Shown: positions 11,501 to 21,470, numbered from the stretch's first letter. The stretch is 64,000 nt of DNA from Misgurnus anguillicaudatus (GCF_027580225.2 NC_073340.2:15694001-15758000), one strand, 5' to 3'. Made by a program: numbers and translations. Notes: generated by a model not told the origin, from the sequence alone.

Positions 11501-14500
11501 AGCCGATAACGATATGTCGGCCGATATATCGTGCATCCCTATCATAAATTACTCAAATTTTGTATGTTTTTTCGACAAATTTTTTTTATAAGTACACCTC
11601 AGTGAACACAATAAAATTAAATTTAAACAAAAGTCATGACCCCTGTAAGCATTCCTAGGTAAAATATCTGAGACTAATTTGCTATTTAAATAAAATACCA
11701 TCAAATCTCATAAAAGAGCTCTCTATAGTCTTTAATAAATAATAAGATTATACCAGTGTCCCAAAATGCTGTATTGGGAAAGATATCAGGATCAGGGTGG
11801 TCTATAAAAGTTACAACAACTTACAGTGCATTACAAGAATAAATTTTTTTATCAGATTGTGTGTTCACTGATTGATCCCATGACCATTTGTTATCGCTAT
11901 ACTTTACCACTGAGCTCTACGAGTATACGTAATCTTGTGTTCCTTTGTTTTTGTTTGTTTATTGTATCCAAATTCAACTGTTTCCCATTATGTCACCCTT
12001 TATAGAAAATAATAGAATGAAATAGCATTGTACTTAGTCTAGGAAGGGAGGTGGTGTTCAGCTGTTCATAAAAACTACAAACGAAAAAGTGTACAAAAAA
12101 TATAGTGATTGTGTCACACACATTATGGCAATCCTATGGTAACAATAATGTCTTTGTGTTTTTTTAGACACTACCCTAAAACTTCCTTCACCATCGTGGC
12201 TGACACACCAGAAAACCTTCGACTCAAACAGCAGAGCAAGATGCAGAGTCAAGTAAGTGTCTTATTCATAAACCCTTATCCCATATCTCTTCTTATTCCC
12301 AGTCCTCCTCTCGGCTCATGGTCACATTTATCCAGTGGGAAAATAGCTGTGGATGGGATGAACTCATTATTTACATTCCAAGCCTAAGGAAAACAAGTGC
12401 GAATTAAATGATTCGCTCAGCTCCTTCTGATTTATGTGTTTTGGATTTGGCTGCATCTTCGTTTGGGACCCTGTTGATATTAAAAGTTGACACAACTTCT
12501 GAACCGTACTGGTGGAGGAGCATAAACTACCACAAGACTGGGGTTTTTCTTATGCAGAAATGCTGAACAGAATTGCACCACATCAGCTGTGGCTTAGAGG
12601 TTTGCACATGTGCCTCTGACACATTAACCATGGGTCTCGGTTGGTAGATGTGGGTTTAAGTCCACTTGTGTCATTTCCTGATGTTCTTCACTTTTTCTTA
12701 TCAGCATTTCAGTTCTTTTCACTTTTAGATATAGACTTATGATTAATCAAGTACAGAAAGTCACTGTGGTGCTATATCATATTTTACAAACTTCAGTAGT
12801 TCACCTCAGATGATGCTGTTTAAAGCATTTCAGCAGTTTAAAGTGAAGTGTAAAAGTTAAGGCACATATGCATGAGATTCATTTAATATGTTTTTGATTT
12901 ATTTTTACATTATTACTTCTGATGTTATGACGTAACTTTTCAATAAATTAAACCCAGATGGGATGTTTAATAGGTTACTTGCACTCGTGGTGTGTGCTCA
13001 CTGTGAACTCTGTCTATGTCGTCCATATATATGCTGAACCCATTCTCACCCTAAAGGGAAACTGAAACCTTAAACAAAACAATTCTGAAATCAGTCGCAA
13101 ATGAATGGCATTGGATTTTTTTTATCTATTCATAGCCTCTAGTTTCATTTGATCAATTTTATGTTTGTATTGAGGAACCAGAGACTAGTGTCATATCAAA
13201 GGCAAAATTTTAGTATCAGTATTAAATGTGAGATACCTTTTTTACATTTTTAGTATCTACACAGCAATTCTATCTAACCCGCTTTCCTATTACTGCATTA
13301 AGCATGATAATTAAATGAACAACTATATGGTGTTTTATTACCGGTCTTTTTATAATAAGTGACTCTGATTGATGAATTGCAGCATTTAATAGGCAGATAT
13401 ATATTCCCTGATATTAATAGCAGTGCTGTTTTATGCAAATGCAACCATCACCATGTAGCGTATTACTTATTGATTGCATAAAAAAATAGGACACTTAAAA
13501 AGATGTTTCTTATTGTAGTTTTTGTTCTCGGTTAGATGAGGCACAGAATGGGTTTTAAACCGACCATATGCAAGTGATTTATTAGAAAATTCTGAATCGT
13601 TACTCAGGAAATTGTAAACAATTTTGGTAATACGTAATATCAAATTATTCACAATATTTTGAATTTCCAACAGGAATAATATTGTATAAAATAATCATTA
13701 CAAACAGCTGTAGCTTTGAATATCAGCACTAATAAAAGTCTAATAAATCCAACCGTTATTAAAAATTATTTACAATGAGATCAAATGTTGTAAGATTTAA
13801 TCTATTTATGACTTGGATGTTGTGAACAGGCCATGTCATGTTGTCCAAGACAAATTACCCAGAAATGGGACAATAAAGTATATTTCGTCCAATATTGATG
13901 TGTGTATTACAAGCCAACCCATTTCAAGAGATCCTTTGCCCTTTTTTGTTAAAGTAAATGTGTCACTAAAAAAACAAAGACAATTTTTTCAAACAGGATT
14001 CCCAGACACTCCCCCATCTTTCATTAGCCCCGCCCCAAACTCACACTTATTGGTTGAGCCATCAATGTTTTGAAAATAACTGCAAAACCATTGTGTTAAC
14101 ACATTTCATTGTAAGTCAAATGACTTTATAATTTTTACAGTGTATACTGTAACATAACATTATGCTATACTAGCATAAACGTGTTTTAAAATCATAAAAA
14201 TAATTCACCTTTAAAGGTGTAATGTGTTTTGCGGCATCTAGCAGTGAGATTGCGAATTGTAACTAACTTCAATTCCGAAACGCAAAGAGAAGCTACGGTA
14301 GCCGCCACAGGACAAACATGTCATTATCTGAGACAATGTAGGGACGAAACGCGCCTTGTAAAACAGTTTTCCATTTAGGGCTACTGTAGAAACATGGTGG
14401 CGACTTCCATTTAAGGTGACGTGCAGTGTGTATATAGATAACGAAAATAAAAACAATACAGTTCGTTATGTAAGGTCTTTTAATCGTGACATAGGGCTGT

Positions 14501-17500
14501 CACAATTAAGAAATTTGGCTGACGGTTAATTGTTTAATAATTGTTTAATAAATTCTGACGATTAATTGCCTGTTTTAGGACTTTGTTTTATTGCTTTGAC
14601 ATTTAATTTTTATCCTTTTTTTGCTTGTTTTTCACACAAATATATATTTTAAAAACTGACAATTCTTCAGAAGAAATAAACACAATACTGTGTCTAAAAA
14701 AAACAGAAAATAAAAATGCAATCAAAATAAACTGACTATACCAGAACAGGCATTAAATAGTAGCCAATACTTATAAGGTCATATTAGTACAATTAGTACA
14801 CATGTATTGAATGGCTTTGCAATGCATCACGTTGCACTGTCAGTTAAGGAGTGCCATCTGATACTGTCCCATTTATACAGGCGCTGCAGCTCCCCCTTGT
14901 GTTTTTTAGAGAGATGTGCAATCATTGCGGTGATCCGAAATCATCGCGATGAGGTCAAACAATCGCAATGAGACGATTATTTAATCATTGTGACAGCCCT
15001 AATTATATTGCATTTCTGCCAAGAGGTTCTTCTAAAAGTTACACATTGCATCTTTAAGATACGGTCATGTCCCAAAGAAGAAACAAGACTGTGTATTAAG
15101 GTAAAAATTTGCTGACCCCTTGACTTCATGATATTTTAGGAGGACAAGGACAGAGATGTTATTTTAAAAGGTTTATATGGGATTAGTGTCAACAACTGCC
15201 TTCTGTTCCAGAGGCATAATACAAAAAGATGATTCAACTGCTCTGCTGTATGTAAATGCGTATCCTGAAGCAGTGTTAAATATACTTTGTGTCATTTTCT
15301 CACGTACGTCAAACTACAACACACTGTATCCTTTCACATAGCCACACTGTGACTGTACAAACGAACGTAAAAGCGCAAAAACGCCAACGATAATGCCGTA
15401 ATACAGCACAAACCTCATAGCAAGAGTGTTACTCATCATTTCTGGCATAGTTGTGCACTGGAGGGGTCTTTCTATCTCCCTCTGTATTTGGGGCCTTTGT
15501 TTACAGGCTGTGGGAGAGCGGAGCGGTCTCGCACCCTTGGGTCAGCTCAGACTGGCCACTTTATGGGGAATTTCCGGGACGATGCAGGAAAGGGGGATGG
15601 TGATGTCAATCTGGGGAATGTCAGGGGCCTTTTGTGAGTGTGCGTGTGCAAGCATGCGTTACCAGCTCACCCCACCCTGTCTCAGCTCGTCCATGTGTGT
15701 GTATGAAAGTGTTTTTGTGTGGATTGTCCATATATGGGTCAGATTTAGAAGGGAGTGTTATAAAGATGGTCAAGTCACACTACGGTTGGCAGATTTGTGT
15801 TTGCAGACTTCACCCAAAGTAAAACATTAAGGCCCTGTTTACATTAGAGCATTTGCGTTTTTAAAACGGCATTTTAAAATGAAAACGATCCTCGTTTATA
15901 CTGGCATTTTAAAAAGAATCTTCATCCACACTATACACGACCAAAAACGCATGAAACATGACCAATCACGTAACTGGGCATGTGCATAAAAGTGTAAAAT
16001 AACTTATTACTCTAATAATAGCTTACCTTTGCGCATTTATGCAGCCTAGGGGTGTGCGATATTGACAAAAATTCATACCTGGATCCTTTGCCGGCAATTA
16101 AAACAGACACTATTTTTGAACCTATAAAAATGTGTTTGGTAAAGTCTAGCTCCCCCCTACAACATATTAATATGATTAATAGGTTAATGTTGATGTTATA
16201 AACCAAACAGAAAGGTCTTTATGATTTAAAAAGGAAGCATTCAAGTGAACAGTACTAAACCGTAGCGAACTTGAAGCAAAAATAAATTTCGCAAATGCAA
16301 ACTTCAATCAAGCATAATAAGAGGTAAACACCAAATAACTTCTCTTCCCTTACCTGTCGCTGTTCAGTGTGCAATTCATTAATACAAATTAATATGACGT
16401 TCATTTTTAAAAGTATGCAAGGTCCGTGCACGTCCTCTGCTAGCAACACAGAAATAGCAAAAAGCGCAATCGGCTAAACGAGCATATGACGTTAATTTTA
16501 TTGTTTTTATTAATTTATATTAACAAAACTTATCAACAAAACATCGATTCAAATTAAGAGACAAATTATAAAAATGAAATTCATTTTAAAGTAGCAAACA
16601 AAACTTAAATTAAACTCGAAAAAACCCTATATGGCGTTTAAAATTACAGTCTTTCTTTCGTTATAAGCTAACTAAATTTAGACAAAACATAAACAACATT
16701 ACAACAATATTTAAACCCAACAATATTCAAACATAAATATAAAATAGACATTTATAAGGATACATGGAAAAAAATCTGATAGCGTTTATAATAGCTGATT
16801 GGTAGATGTTTACTATTTTTGGCAAAACCTCCGTTGCAAACCTCCATTTACGTGAATAAAAATAATTTTTACTTTGAAAATGATGCGCTGTCACGTTAAC
16901 ACCAGCTGTTCGTTTACATAAGACTCCGTCTACGTTCATTAAAACAGGGGCTGCAGTGTTTGCGAACGAATCCGTTTATGAGGGTCGAAAACGGTGGTGT
17001 AGTGTAAATGAAAGGCATAAACGTAGCAATAGTAACTAATTTTAAAGGATAAACGCATTCATGTAAACATAGCCTTAGACTCACTCGAAAGTTCGTCCAA
17101 ACAGCTAGCTGGGGTGCCACAGGGCCCATTTCACTCTGTTCTGCTGCTTTAGTCGTAAATTGAGTTTTTAATATATTTCGCCGACAGTACCCCGGCCACC
17201 ACAAACATATTAATCTTTCATTTGATACCCATGTTACGGCTGGTGGCTTGAGAATAATCACTCCCACTGACAGGAGTATAAATTGTAGCCATGCACAAGA
17301 CGCTTCGTAGACTCAGTCTGCTGTTTGTACCGCAGTAAAATACAGCACTGTAATGTAATTGACACCCAAAGCGGATTTTAATTTCCCTCACGGCAGTTCC
17401 AGTGTATGGCATTCATATGCCAATCTGTTGTTTGAAAGGTCAACACAACCGCATGGTAATTCATAACACTATTTTACGAGCTGGCTAATTCGTATGAATT

Positions 17501-20500
17501 CATACGACCTCATTTGTGCTTCTAATGGCAGACTGTACTAAGGGTGGAGCTTCATTCTTGCTTTGCGTTGTAAAATAGTTATGTTTTCCCATGAGATCAT
17601 GTCCCAGACAGCACACGACTCCTGGCCGGATCCGCACCAGAGCTGCTGACTTCGGCGCGGATTCGGACCGGAGTCGTATGCTGTCTGGAGTTGGAATGCT
17701 TGAATGTTGGTACCTCACTGTTTTTTTTATCAAGGGAGTTGGATTGTGTTGTGAGTTTGCTTTTTGTGTGTGTGTTATAAAAAATAAAGCTACTTGGACA
17801 ACTTTGAGATGATCTAGACTTATATTTTTAATGTATGTCTAGCATACAGTACTGTATGTGTGTATGTTTAATCAGTTATTATATGCCTAAAGCAAACAGC
17901 ATATTTTCAAGTCTCACTTTAGATCACAGTGCAGTCCTAACGTGTTTGGACTTGTTATTTGCTTTTTCCTTATAAGACCACGTTTTGTCTTTCTGGGGTC
18001 TTTTCACTGATTCTGATTGCCAACTGGACATTTCTCTGTGTTGCAGGTGCAGTACAAAGAGGAGTTTGAGAAGAACAAAGGGAAAGGATTCTGCGTGGTG
18101 TCTGACACACCAGAACTGCAGAGGGTCAAGAAAACGCAAGATCAGATCAGCAACATAAGACCTTGCTATACGATAAGCTATTATAAGAATTAAAACCACC
18201 CACCCACCCACTTCACCCCCTGTCATGAGGTAATACACAAGGGGAAAAAAACGAGGGCAACTAAACAAACATAAAGTTTTGATGTTAGTGTTAGTATTAA
18301 GCCTGCTTGACATTTCTTCTGTGGTACTGCGCTGATATGGATGAAAAGATATAGAAAAGCACCATGAAACCGGTTGATTGCACTATTAAATTCAAATTTA
18401 AGATATCATTTCAAACCGCAATAGGGGGAAGTGACAACGTGAACTATTCTGGTAATGTTTAAACATTGTGAAGTAATGAGTAGCCAAATAATTTGAGTAA
18501 TCCACACACTCCCTTTTGTTTTCCTGCTCTTTTCCTCACCTCCACCTCCCTCTTTTACTCCCTCGTGAGGTTTTATCCTCATCTTTATGTGTCATGGAAT
18601 GTTGCCAAGCAACTCTCCAATCACATGACTGGTGCCGAAGAGTCATTTCCTCTCATTCTATGAATAGTCCATTTAAGGGTAGAGTCATTTAAGAGCAGAG
18701 ATCGACTAAAGAGAAGTGCCATCAGGGTGGAACACACTGACCCCTTGTGGCTGAAATGATAAAGTTGAATACACAAAAAAAGAGATCCCTTGTAAAAATG
18801 CCTCTTAAAATTATGAATGCCATCTGTGTTTGGTTAGCAGTAGCAAGTAGTATATCACCTGCAGTATGCCATGAGCGTGAGTGTTTTAGCTTACACTCAA
18901 AACTACATTTTTACCCTTTTTTAGATTATTTCAAGGAGACAAGCTCTGGATAAAACCCTTTTTCCCTTCTTTCTCTGATTTATTTAGTTGTTTATATGTA
19001 TATGCATATGTTACTGTGATTATATGTTCATTTGTATAGGAGTATTTATCATCTACATTTTTAATTTATCTAAAACTAGTTCGTAAAGGATGTGGCTGAA
19101 ATTTTATTACTTTCATACAATTTTAAAGGTTGTGGTTAATATGTAGGGAGTAATTGACGACGGGCCATTGAATTATTAAAAAATAATGCATTAGGTGGTA
19201 ATGTTGTCCGTAGCAAAGCGGAGTGCCGTTACACCACAGGTCTGCATTATTTTATGGTTTTAGGCCACCATGCCAAAATTAGATTTGTTGTTTTTGCAAT
19301 GTTATAGTGATCATATATAATTGTTTCTCAGTCTCTTTAATAGAATACATCCAGAAAATACAGGAAATGTGTATGTAGTATTAAAATCTGTAAAACTAAT
19401 GTGTCAAGTTTTTTAGGGTAAACTCCTCTTCCACTTGAGCAATTGCAGGAAACTGCTGGATCTCTTAAACCTAAATAAAATTAAATCTTAATTTCTAATT
19501 TTAAAGAATTTTTACTTCATTCTGCTCAAAAATGCTCAAGACTTCTTCTTTAGGCATCGTCGTGTTTAGTGTGACCTCTCTTGGCACTAAACACGACGAT
19601 GCCTAAAGAAGACATTTAGTCCTGAAAATTAATTTTTTTATTTTTTTGTACATATTTCCTGTATGTATTGTATTTTTGTTTGTTTCTTAATAAAATTGAT
19701 TGAAAAATAAATATGAATGGACATAAACATTTCTAAAACAAGTTGGTGGTGGCGGCCTAATGGGGCATACACACCAAGCGCGAGTTCAGCGATTTGTGCG
19801 AGTAGATTACATATAAAGTCAATGCAAAGGCGCGTTCAGACGCGTCCTCGTGCGGGGCCATGCGAATTTAGCGGTGCGATTGCTGCGAAAACACACGCTA
19901 TTCCCCTCAAACGTGTCTTCGCTCAAGTTGAAAATATTCGCATGACACGAAGTTGAATCACGCGAGTAATCTAGAGCGAGGGGCGCGTGGGGCGATGTGA
20001 ATGATACGATATGGGTGGCACGTTTGCCGCGAAAACGCACTATTCGCCTCAAAAATATTCAACTAGAGCGAAAAATTTGCATGACACGAAGTTAAATCCC
20101 GCGAGTAATCTAGACCGAGCAACGCAATGCTACGCGTTTCGTGTGTGCGTAGCATAACTGTGGGTTCACACCAGATGCGAGTTCAAGGATTTGCGCGAGT
20201 AGATTACATACAAAGTCAATGCAAAGACACGATCAGACAAGTCCTCGCATGGAGCGATGCAAATGATGCAATATGGGTGGCGCGTTTGCCGTGAAAATGC
20301 ACTATTCGCCTCAAAAATATTTAACTTGAGGGAAAAATTTGCATGACACAAAGTTAAATCTCGCGAGTAATCTAGAGCAAGTAAAGCGATGCTACGCGTT
20401 TGGTGTGTATGTAGCATAATTGTGGGGTCACACCAGATGAGAGTTCAACGATTTGCGCGAGTAGATTACATACAAAGTCAATGCAAAGACACGATCAGAC

Positions 20501-21470
20501 ACGTCCTCGCGTGGGCCGATGCGAATGATACGATATGGGTGTCGCGTTTGCCACGAAAATGCATTATTCGCCTCAAAAATATTCAACTTGAGGGAAAAAT
20601 TTGCATGACACAAAGCGAGTAAAGCGATGCCCCGTGTTTGGTGTGTACGTAGCATAAGACTTTTGCACAGTGTGTTGTTTACATCCATGACGTTTTCAGG
20701 AAATCTTATTTTTACTGTTATATTTTTTCGTTAATATGTTTTTCTCTTTGTAAATCATGTCTGTGTAATTTTCTTTAAAATGCGCTATATAAATATACTT
20801 TCCTTGTCTTGCTTACAGATAAAATATCATGAGGATTATGAAAAAGGTCGAATGGGAGGAGAGGGCTCAAACACTGAAGCCTACCCTAATCAAAGTATGC
20901 ATGGATACACATAAGTGGCTTTACAAGATGAATTACTTTTGCAAACTCTTATGTGTGCTTTCTTGGTTTGCATCTAGGCTATCAACAGCAGCAACCTCAG
21001 ACTCCGAGCTACAACTTTGATCCACCGCCTGCGCGTTCTGCAGCTGCTGCTCCTCCTCTGCCTTCTGGTGGTGGGGTAAGATATTGCTTTGGTTTCATAA
21101 AAAAAAATCATGAGACACATAATACTTATGTAGAAATTAGATAAATAGTTAATCCAAAACCTTTATTTATATGACTTTCGTTCTTGGAACATAAAAGCCT
21201 CAGTCCTTATTCATTTATGCATTTTATTTTTAGGAAATTTTTGCCATGTTTCCCAGAACTCCCTCCTACTTAATCTTGTTTAATCTGTTTCTACAGAAGC
21301 GCTATAGAGCAGTTTACGATTACGCCGCTGCAGATGAGGATGAGGTCTCGTTTGCAGATGGCGACTTGATACTGGACGTGCAGCAGATTGATGAAGGGTG
21401 GATGTTTGGTCGTGTGGAGCGCACGGGACAGCAGGGAATGCTTCCGGCCAATTACGTTGAAGCAATCTGA
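2513..21470 (+). CDS. lasp1: lasp1, LIM and SH3 domain protein 1 (seven coding exons)
   Basis: Exons: 2513-2581, 5936-6030, 12168-12252, 18047-18154, 20819-20894, 20978-21075, 21297-21470. Phases are compatible throughout and give 234 residues (human LASP1 is 261). The LIM domain has the full zinc set C5, C8, H26, C29, C32, C35, C53, H56 with family spacing. Two nebulin-type repeats follow (about residues 60-135, including [15 protein letters not shown] and [18 protein letters not shown]). A Gln/Pro/Ala-rich linker, shorter than in human, leads to a C-terminal SH3 domain (about 178-234) with AVYDY, DEGW and [12 protein letters not shown]1 binds F-actin through the nebulin repeats and zyxin, palladin or VASP through SH3, at focal adhesions and membrane ruffles. 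The anomaly is that coding exon 4 ends before ATAAGA instead of GTAAGA. All other donors and acceptors are GT/AG. Confidence 0.96.
5936..6030 (+). CDS. lasp1: lasp1 coding exon 2 (rest of LIM zinc fingers)
   Basis: The acceptor is TTTGACAG and the donor is GTAAGT. It encodes [12 protein letters not shown] followed by [12 protein letters not shown] and KKPYCS, carrying ligands H26 to C53. The exon ends after two bases (CA) of a codon completed by exon 3 as Gln. Confidence 0.95.
6086..6477. mobile_element. TIR element, host of a second nested insertion
   Basis: The left end TTAAGGGAAAGCACACCCAA and the right end TTGGGTGACCTATCCCTTTAA are inverted repeats of a MITE common in fish. A hAT-like miniature (6162-6268) sits inside it and is therefore younger. 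Confidence 0.75.
6162..6268. mobile_element. 107-bp hAT-like miniature with exact 8-bp target duplication
   Basis: The ends are TAGTGCTGCC and GGCAGCACAA. The flanks AAGTATCT (6154-6161) and AAGTATCT (6269-6276) are identical 8-mers, the duplication length typical of hAT transposons. The internal AATAAAAGTTTTTGTTTA and TGTATAATAATTATGTATA blocks also occur in the element at 37376-38287, so the two belong to one family. Confidence 0.85.
7854..8068. mobile_element. Inverted-repeat remnant (CACTCTAAGA ends)
   Basis: GCACTCTAAGAAAGG on the left faces CATCCGCTCTAAGAGTGT on the right, with AT-rich 'GTGTTAAAA' motifs between. It is a non-coding MITE-like remnant. Its boundaries are approximate. Confidence 0.5.
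11139..11541. mobile_element. hAT-like non-autonomous element with perfect TSD
   Basis: The terminal inverted repeats are TAGGGATGCACCGATAT and ATATCGTGCATCCCTA. The 8-bp flanks TCATAAAT at 11131-11138 and 11542-11549 are identical. The internal sequence is rich in CCGATAA motifs and has no transposase. It lies in lasp1 intron 2 and appears fairly young because the duplication is unmutated. Confidence 0.88.
12168..12252 (+). CDS. lasp1: lasp1 coding exon 3 (first nebulin repeat)
   Basis: The acceptor is TTTTTTAG and the donor is GTAAGT. It encodes [19 protein letters not shown] and continues KQQSKMQSQ, matching the LASP1 stretch after the LIM domain. It supplies H56, the last zinc ligand, and ends in phase 0. 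Confidence 0.95.
14211..15057. mobile_element. TTAAAGGTGYA-type TIR element interrupted by another element
   Basis: The ends are TTAAAGGTGTAATGTGT and ACACATTGCATCTTTAA. The internal block GCGGCATCTAGCAGTGAGAT matches, in reverse complement, the element at 31281-31658 (ACTAGATGCCGC), so both are one family in opposite orientations. It is split by the insertion 14492-15001. Confidence 0.75.
14492..15001. mobile_element. TAGGGCTGTCACAATTAA-ended element nested in 14211-15057
   Basis: The ends TAGGGCTGTCACAATTAA and TTAATCATTGTGACAGCCCTA are inverted repeats, and ATTAATTG-like motifs recur inside. It is about 510 bp with no coding capacity. The end sequence fits hAT-like MITEs, but I could not find a matching 8-bp duplication, so the family call rests on the termini. 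Confidence 0.75.
15728..15737. promoter_or_regulatory. Perfect CArG-box sequence (candidate SRF site)
   Basis: CCATATATGG matches the CC(A/T)6GG consensus of serum response factor. It sits in a comparatively repeat-free part of lasp1 intron 3. SRF regulates many actin-cytoskeleton genes, so the position is suggestive, but a 10-bp match occurs by chance in tens of kilobases and nothing else here proves function. Confidence 0.3.
15828..17077. mobile_element. 1.25 kb TIR element (TAAGGC..TGTTTACAT ends)
   Basis: The left end TAAGGCCCTGTTTACATTAG and the right end ATGTAAACATAGCCTTA are inverted repeats. Both ends run inward into AACG-rich sub-terminal motifs (AAAACGGCATTTT, GAAAACGGTGG). No transposase frame remains. 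An AT-rich insert occupies the middle. Confidence 0.75.
17488..17505. repeat. 18-bp perfect palindrome in a fish repeat remnant
   Basis: TCGTATGAATTCATACGA is self-complementary. The surrounding GCTAATTCGTATGAATTCAT and ACGACCTCATTTG resemble a dispersed fish repeat. Confidence 0.5.
17603..17691. repeat. GC-rich ~35-bp inverted repeat (hairpin)
   Basis: The left arm CCAGACAGCACACGACTCC plus GGCCGGATCCGC pairs with the right arm GCGGATTCGGACCGGAGTCG plus TATGCTGTCTGG, with a few mismatches and a loop of about 15-20 bases. It stands out as CpG-rich in AT-rich intron DNA and ends symmetrically in CCAGACAGCA / TGCTGTCTGG. Confidence 0.8.
18047..18154 (+). CDS. lasp1: lasp1 coding exon 4 (second nebulin repeat), non-GT donor
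   Basis: The acceptor is TGTTGCAG. It encodes 36 residues: [20 protein letters not shown], then [16 protein letters not shown]. The homologous exon ends at this Asn codon. The following bases are ATAAGACC where GTAAGACC would be expected, so the +1 donor base is A. If unspliced, the frame adds 12 residues and stops at TAA 18191-18193, giving a protein without linker and SH3. See the finding. Confidence 0.93.
19544..19612. repeat. Perfect 28-bp stem, 13-base loop hairpin
   Basis: The arm 19544-19571 (begins TCTTCTTTAGGCATCGTCGT) and the arm 19585-19612 (ends CGATGCCTAAAGAAGA) are exact reverse complements. The loop is TGACCTCTCTTGG. No mismatches occur over 28 base pairs, so either the palindrome formed recently or pairing is maintained. 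Confidence 0.92.
19755..20658. mobile_element. Tandem array of a CACACCA..TTTGGTGTG-ended element
   Basis: Three related units begin near 19755, 20158 and 20421; the last two have a period of about 264 bp. Shared blocks are GCGAGTAGATTACATA, AAAGTCAATGCAAAG, TTCGCCTCAAAAATATT and GCATGACACRAAGT. The outer ends CATACACACCAAGCG and TTTGGTGTGTACGTAGCAT are inverted, as in a TIR element. Frames read through it are repeat artefacts. Confidence 0.8.
20819..20894 (+). CDS. lasp1: lasp1 coding exon 5
   Basis: The acceptor is TGCTTACAG and the donor is GTATGC. It encodes [20 protein letters not shown] then AYPNQ, matching the LASP1 segment after the second nebulin repeat (IKYHEEFEKSRMG in human). It starts in phase 0 and leaves one base (A) for the next exon. 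The downstream intron is only 83 bp. Confidence 0.94.
20978..21075 (+). CDS. lasp1: lasp1 coding exon 6 (Gln/Pro/Ala linker)
   Basis: The acceptor is GCATCTAG and the donor is GTAAGA. It encodes a low-complexity linker starting (S)[13 protein letters not shown] and ending PPLPSGGG, the disordered region between nebulin repeats and SH3. It is shorter than the mammalian linker. Phase 1 to phase 0 joins are exact. Confidence 0.92.
21297..21470 (+). CDS. lasp1: lasp1 coding exon 7 (SH3 domain and stop)
   Basis: The acceptor is TTTCTACAG. It encodes [20 protein letters not shown] through to PANYVEAI and TGA. The SH3 signatures are ALYDY-like AVYDY, the acidic RT loop DEDE, GW at the start of the variable strand (DEGWMFG) and PANY. 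Confidence 0.97.
   Translation, partial: KRYRAVYDYAAADEDEVSFADGDLILDVQQIDEGWMFGRVERTGQQGMLPANYVEAI

Larger units (their letters stand above)
6031..12167. other. lasp1 intron 2, filled with old transposon remnants
   Basis: This intron is about 6.1 kb. It holds a nested pair of small elements near 6086-6477, a TIR-flanked remnant at 7854-8068, an older remnant at about 9975-10385 (ends GGTATACC / GGTATGA) and a clean hAT-like element at 11139-11541. The intervals between are AT-rich with no recognised gene. Confidence 0.7.
12253..18046. other. lasp1 intron 3 with several transposon insertions
   Basis: This 5.8 kb intron contains a nested TIR pair (14211-15057 with 14492-15001), a 1.25 kb TIR element (15828-17077) and a GC-rich hairpin (17603-17691). 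A less repetitive block around 15420-15825 has a perfect CArG sequence. No gene was recognised; the 134-codon frame at 15426 has no family features. Confidence 0.65.
18155..20818. other. lasp1 intron 4, ATAAGA...TTACAG ends
   Basis: This 2.66 kb intron begins with AT rather than GT and ends with a normal AG. It contains a (CCCA)n patch at about 18200, a perfect hairpin (19544-19612) and a tandemly repeated element (about 19755-20658). The 5' end is not a U12 ATATCCTT motif. Confidence 0.7.

Noticed and set aside
11880..11945. Possible second tRNA ('taccactgagctctacgagtatac')
   Set aside because: It resembles a D-arm word in reverse but lacks a matching acceptor stem, anticodon loop and B-box.
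15426..15830. 134-codon plus-strand frame in lasp1 intron 3
   Set aside because: It has no domain or splice context and an unremarkable composition. It is the longest frame in a repeat-poor patch, which is expected by chance there.
17924..18313. 129-codon minus-strand frame
   Set aside because: It is the shadow of lasp1 exon 4, which is clearly coding on the plus strand.
19717..20688. Several 60-86 codon frames with shared sequence
   Set aside because: They repeat because the DNA is a tandem TIR element, not because of a gene family.
18155..20818. U12-type AT-AC intron as explanation of the AT donor
   Set aside because: The 5' end ATAAGACC does not match ATATCCTT, the 3' end is AG, and no branch-point TCCTTAAC is seen near it.
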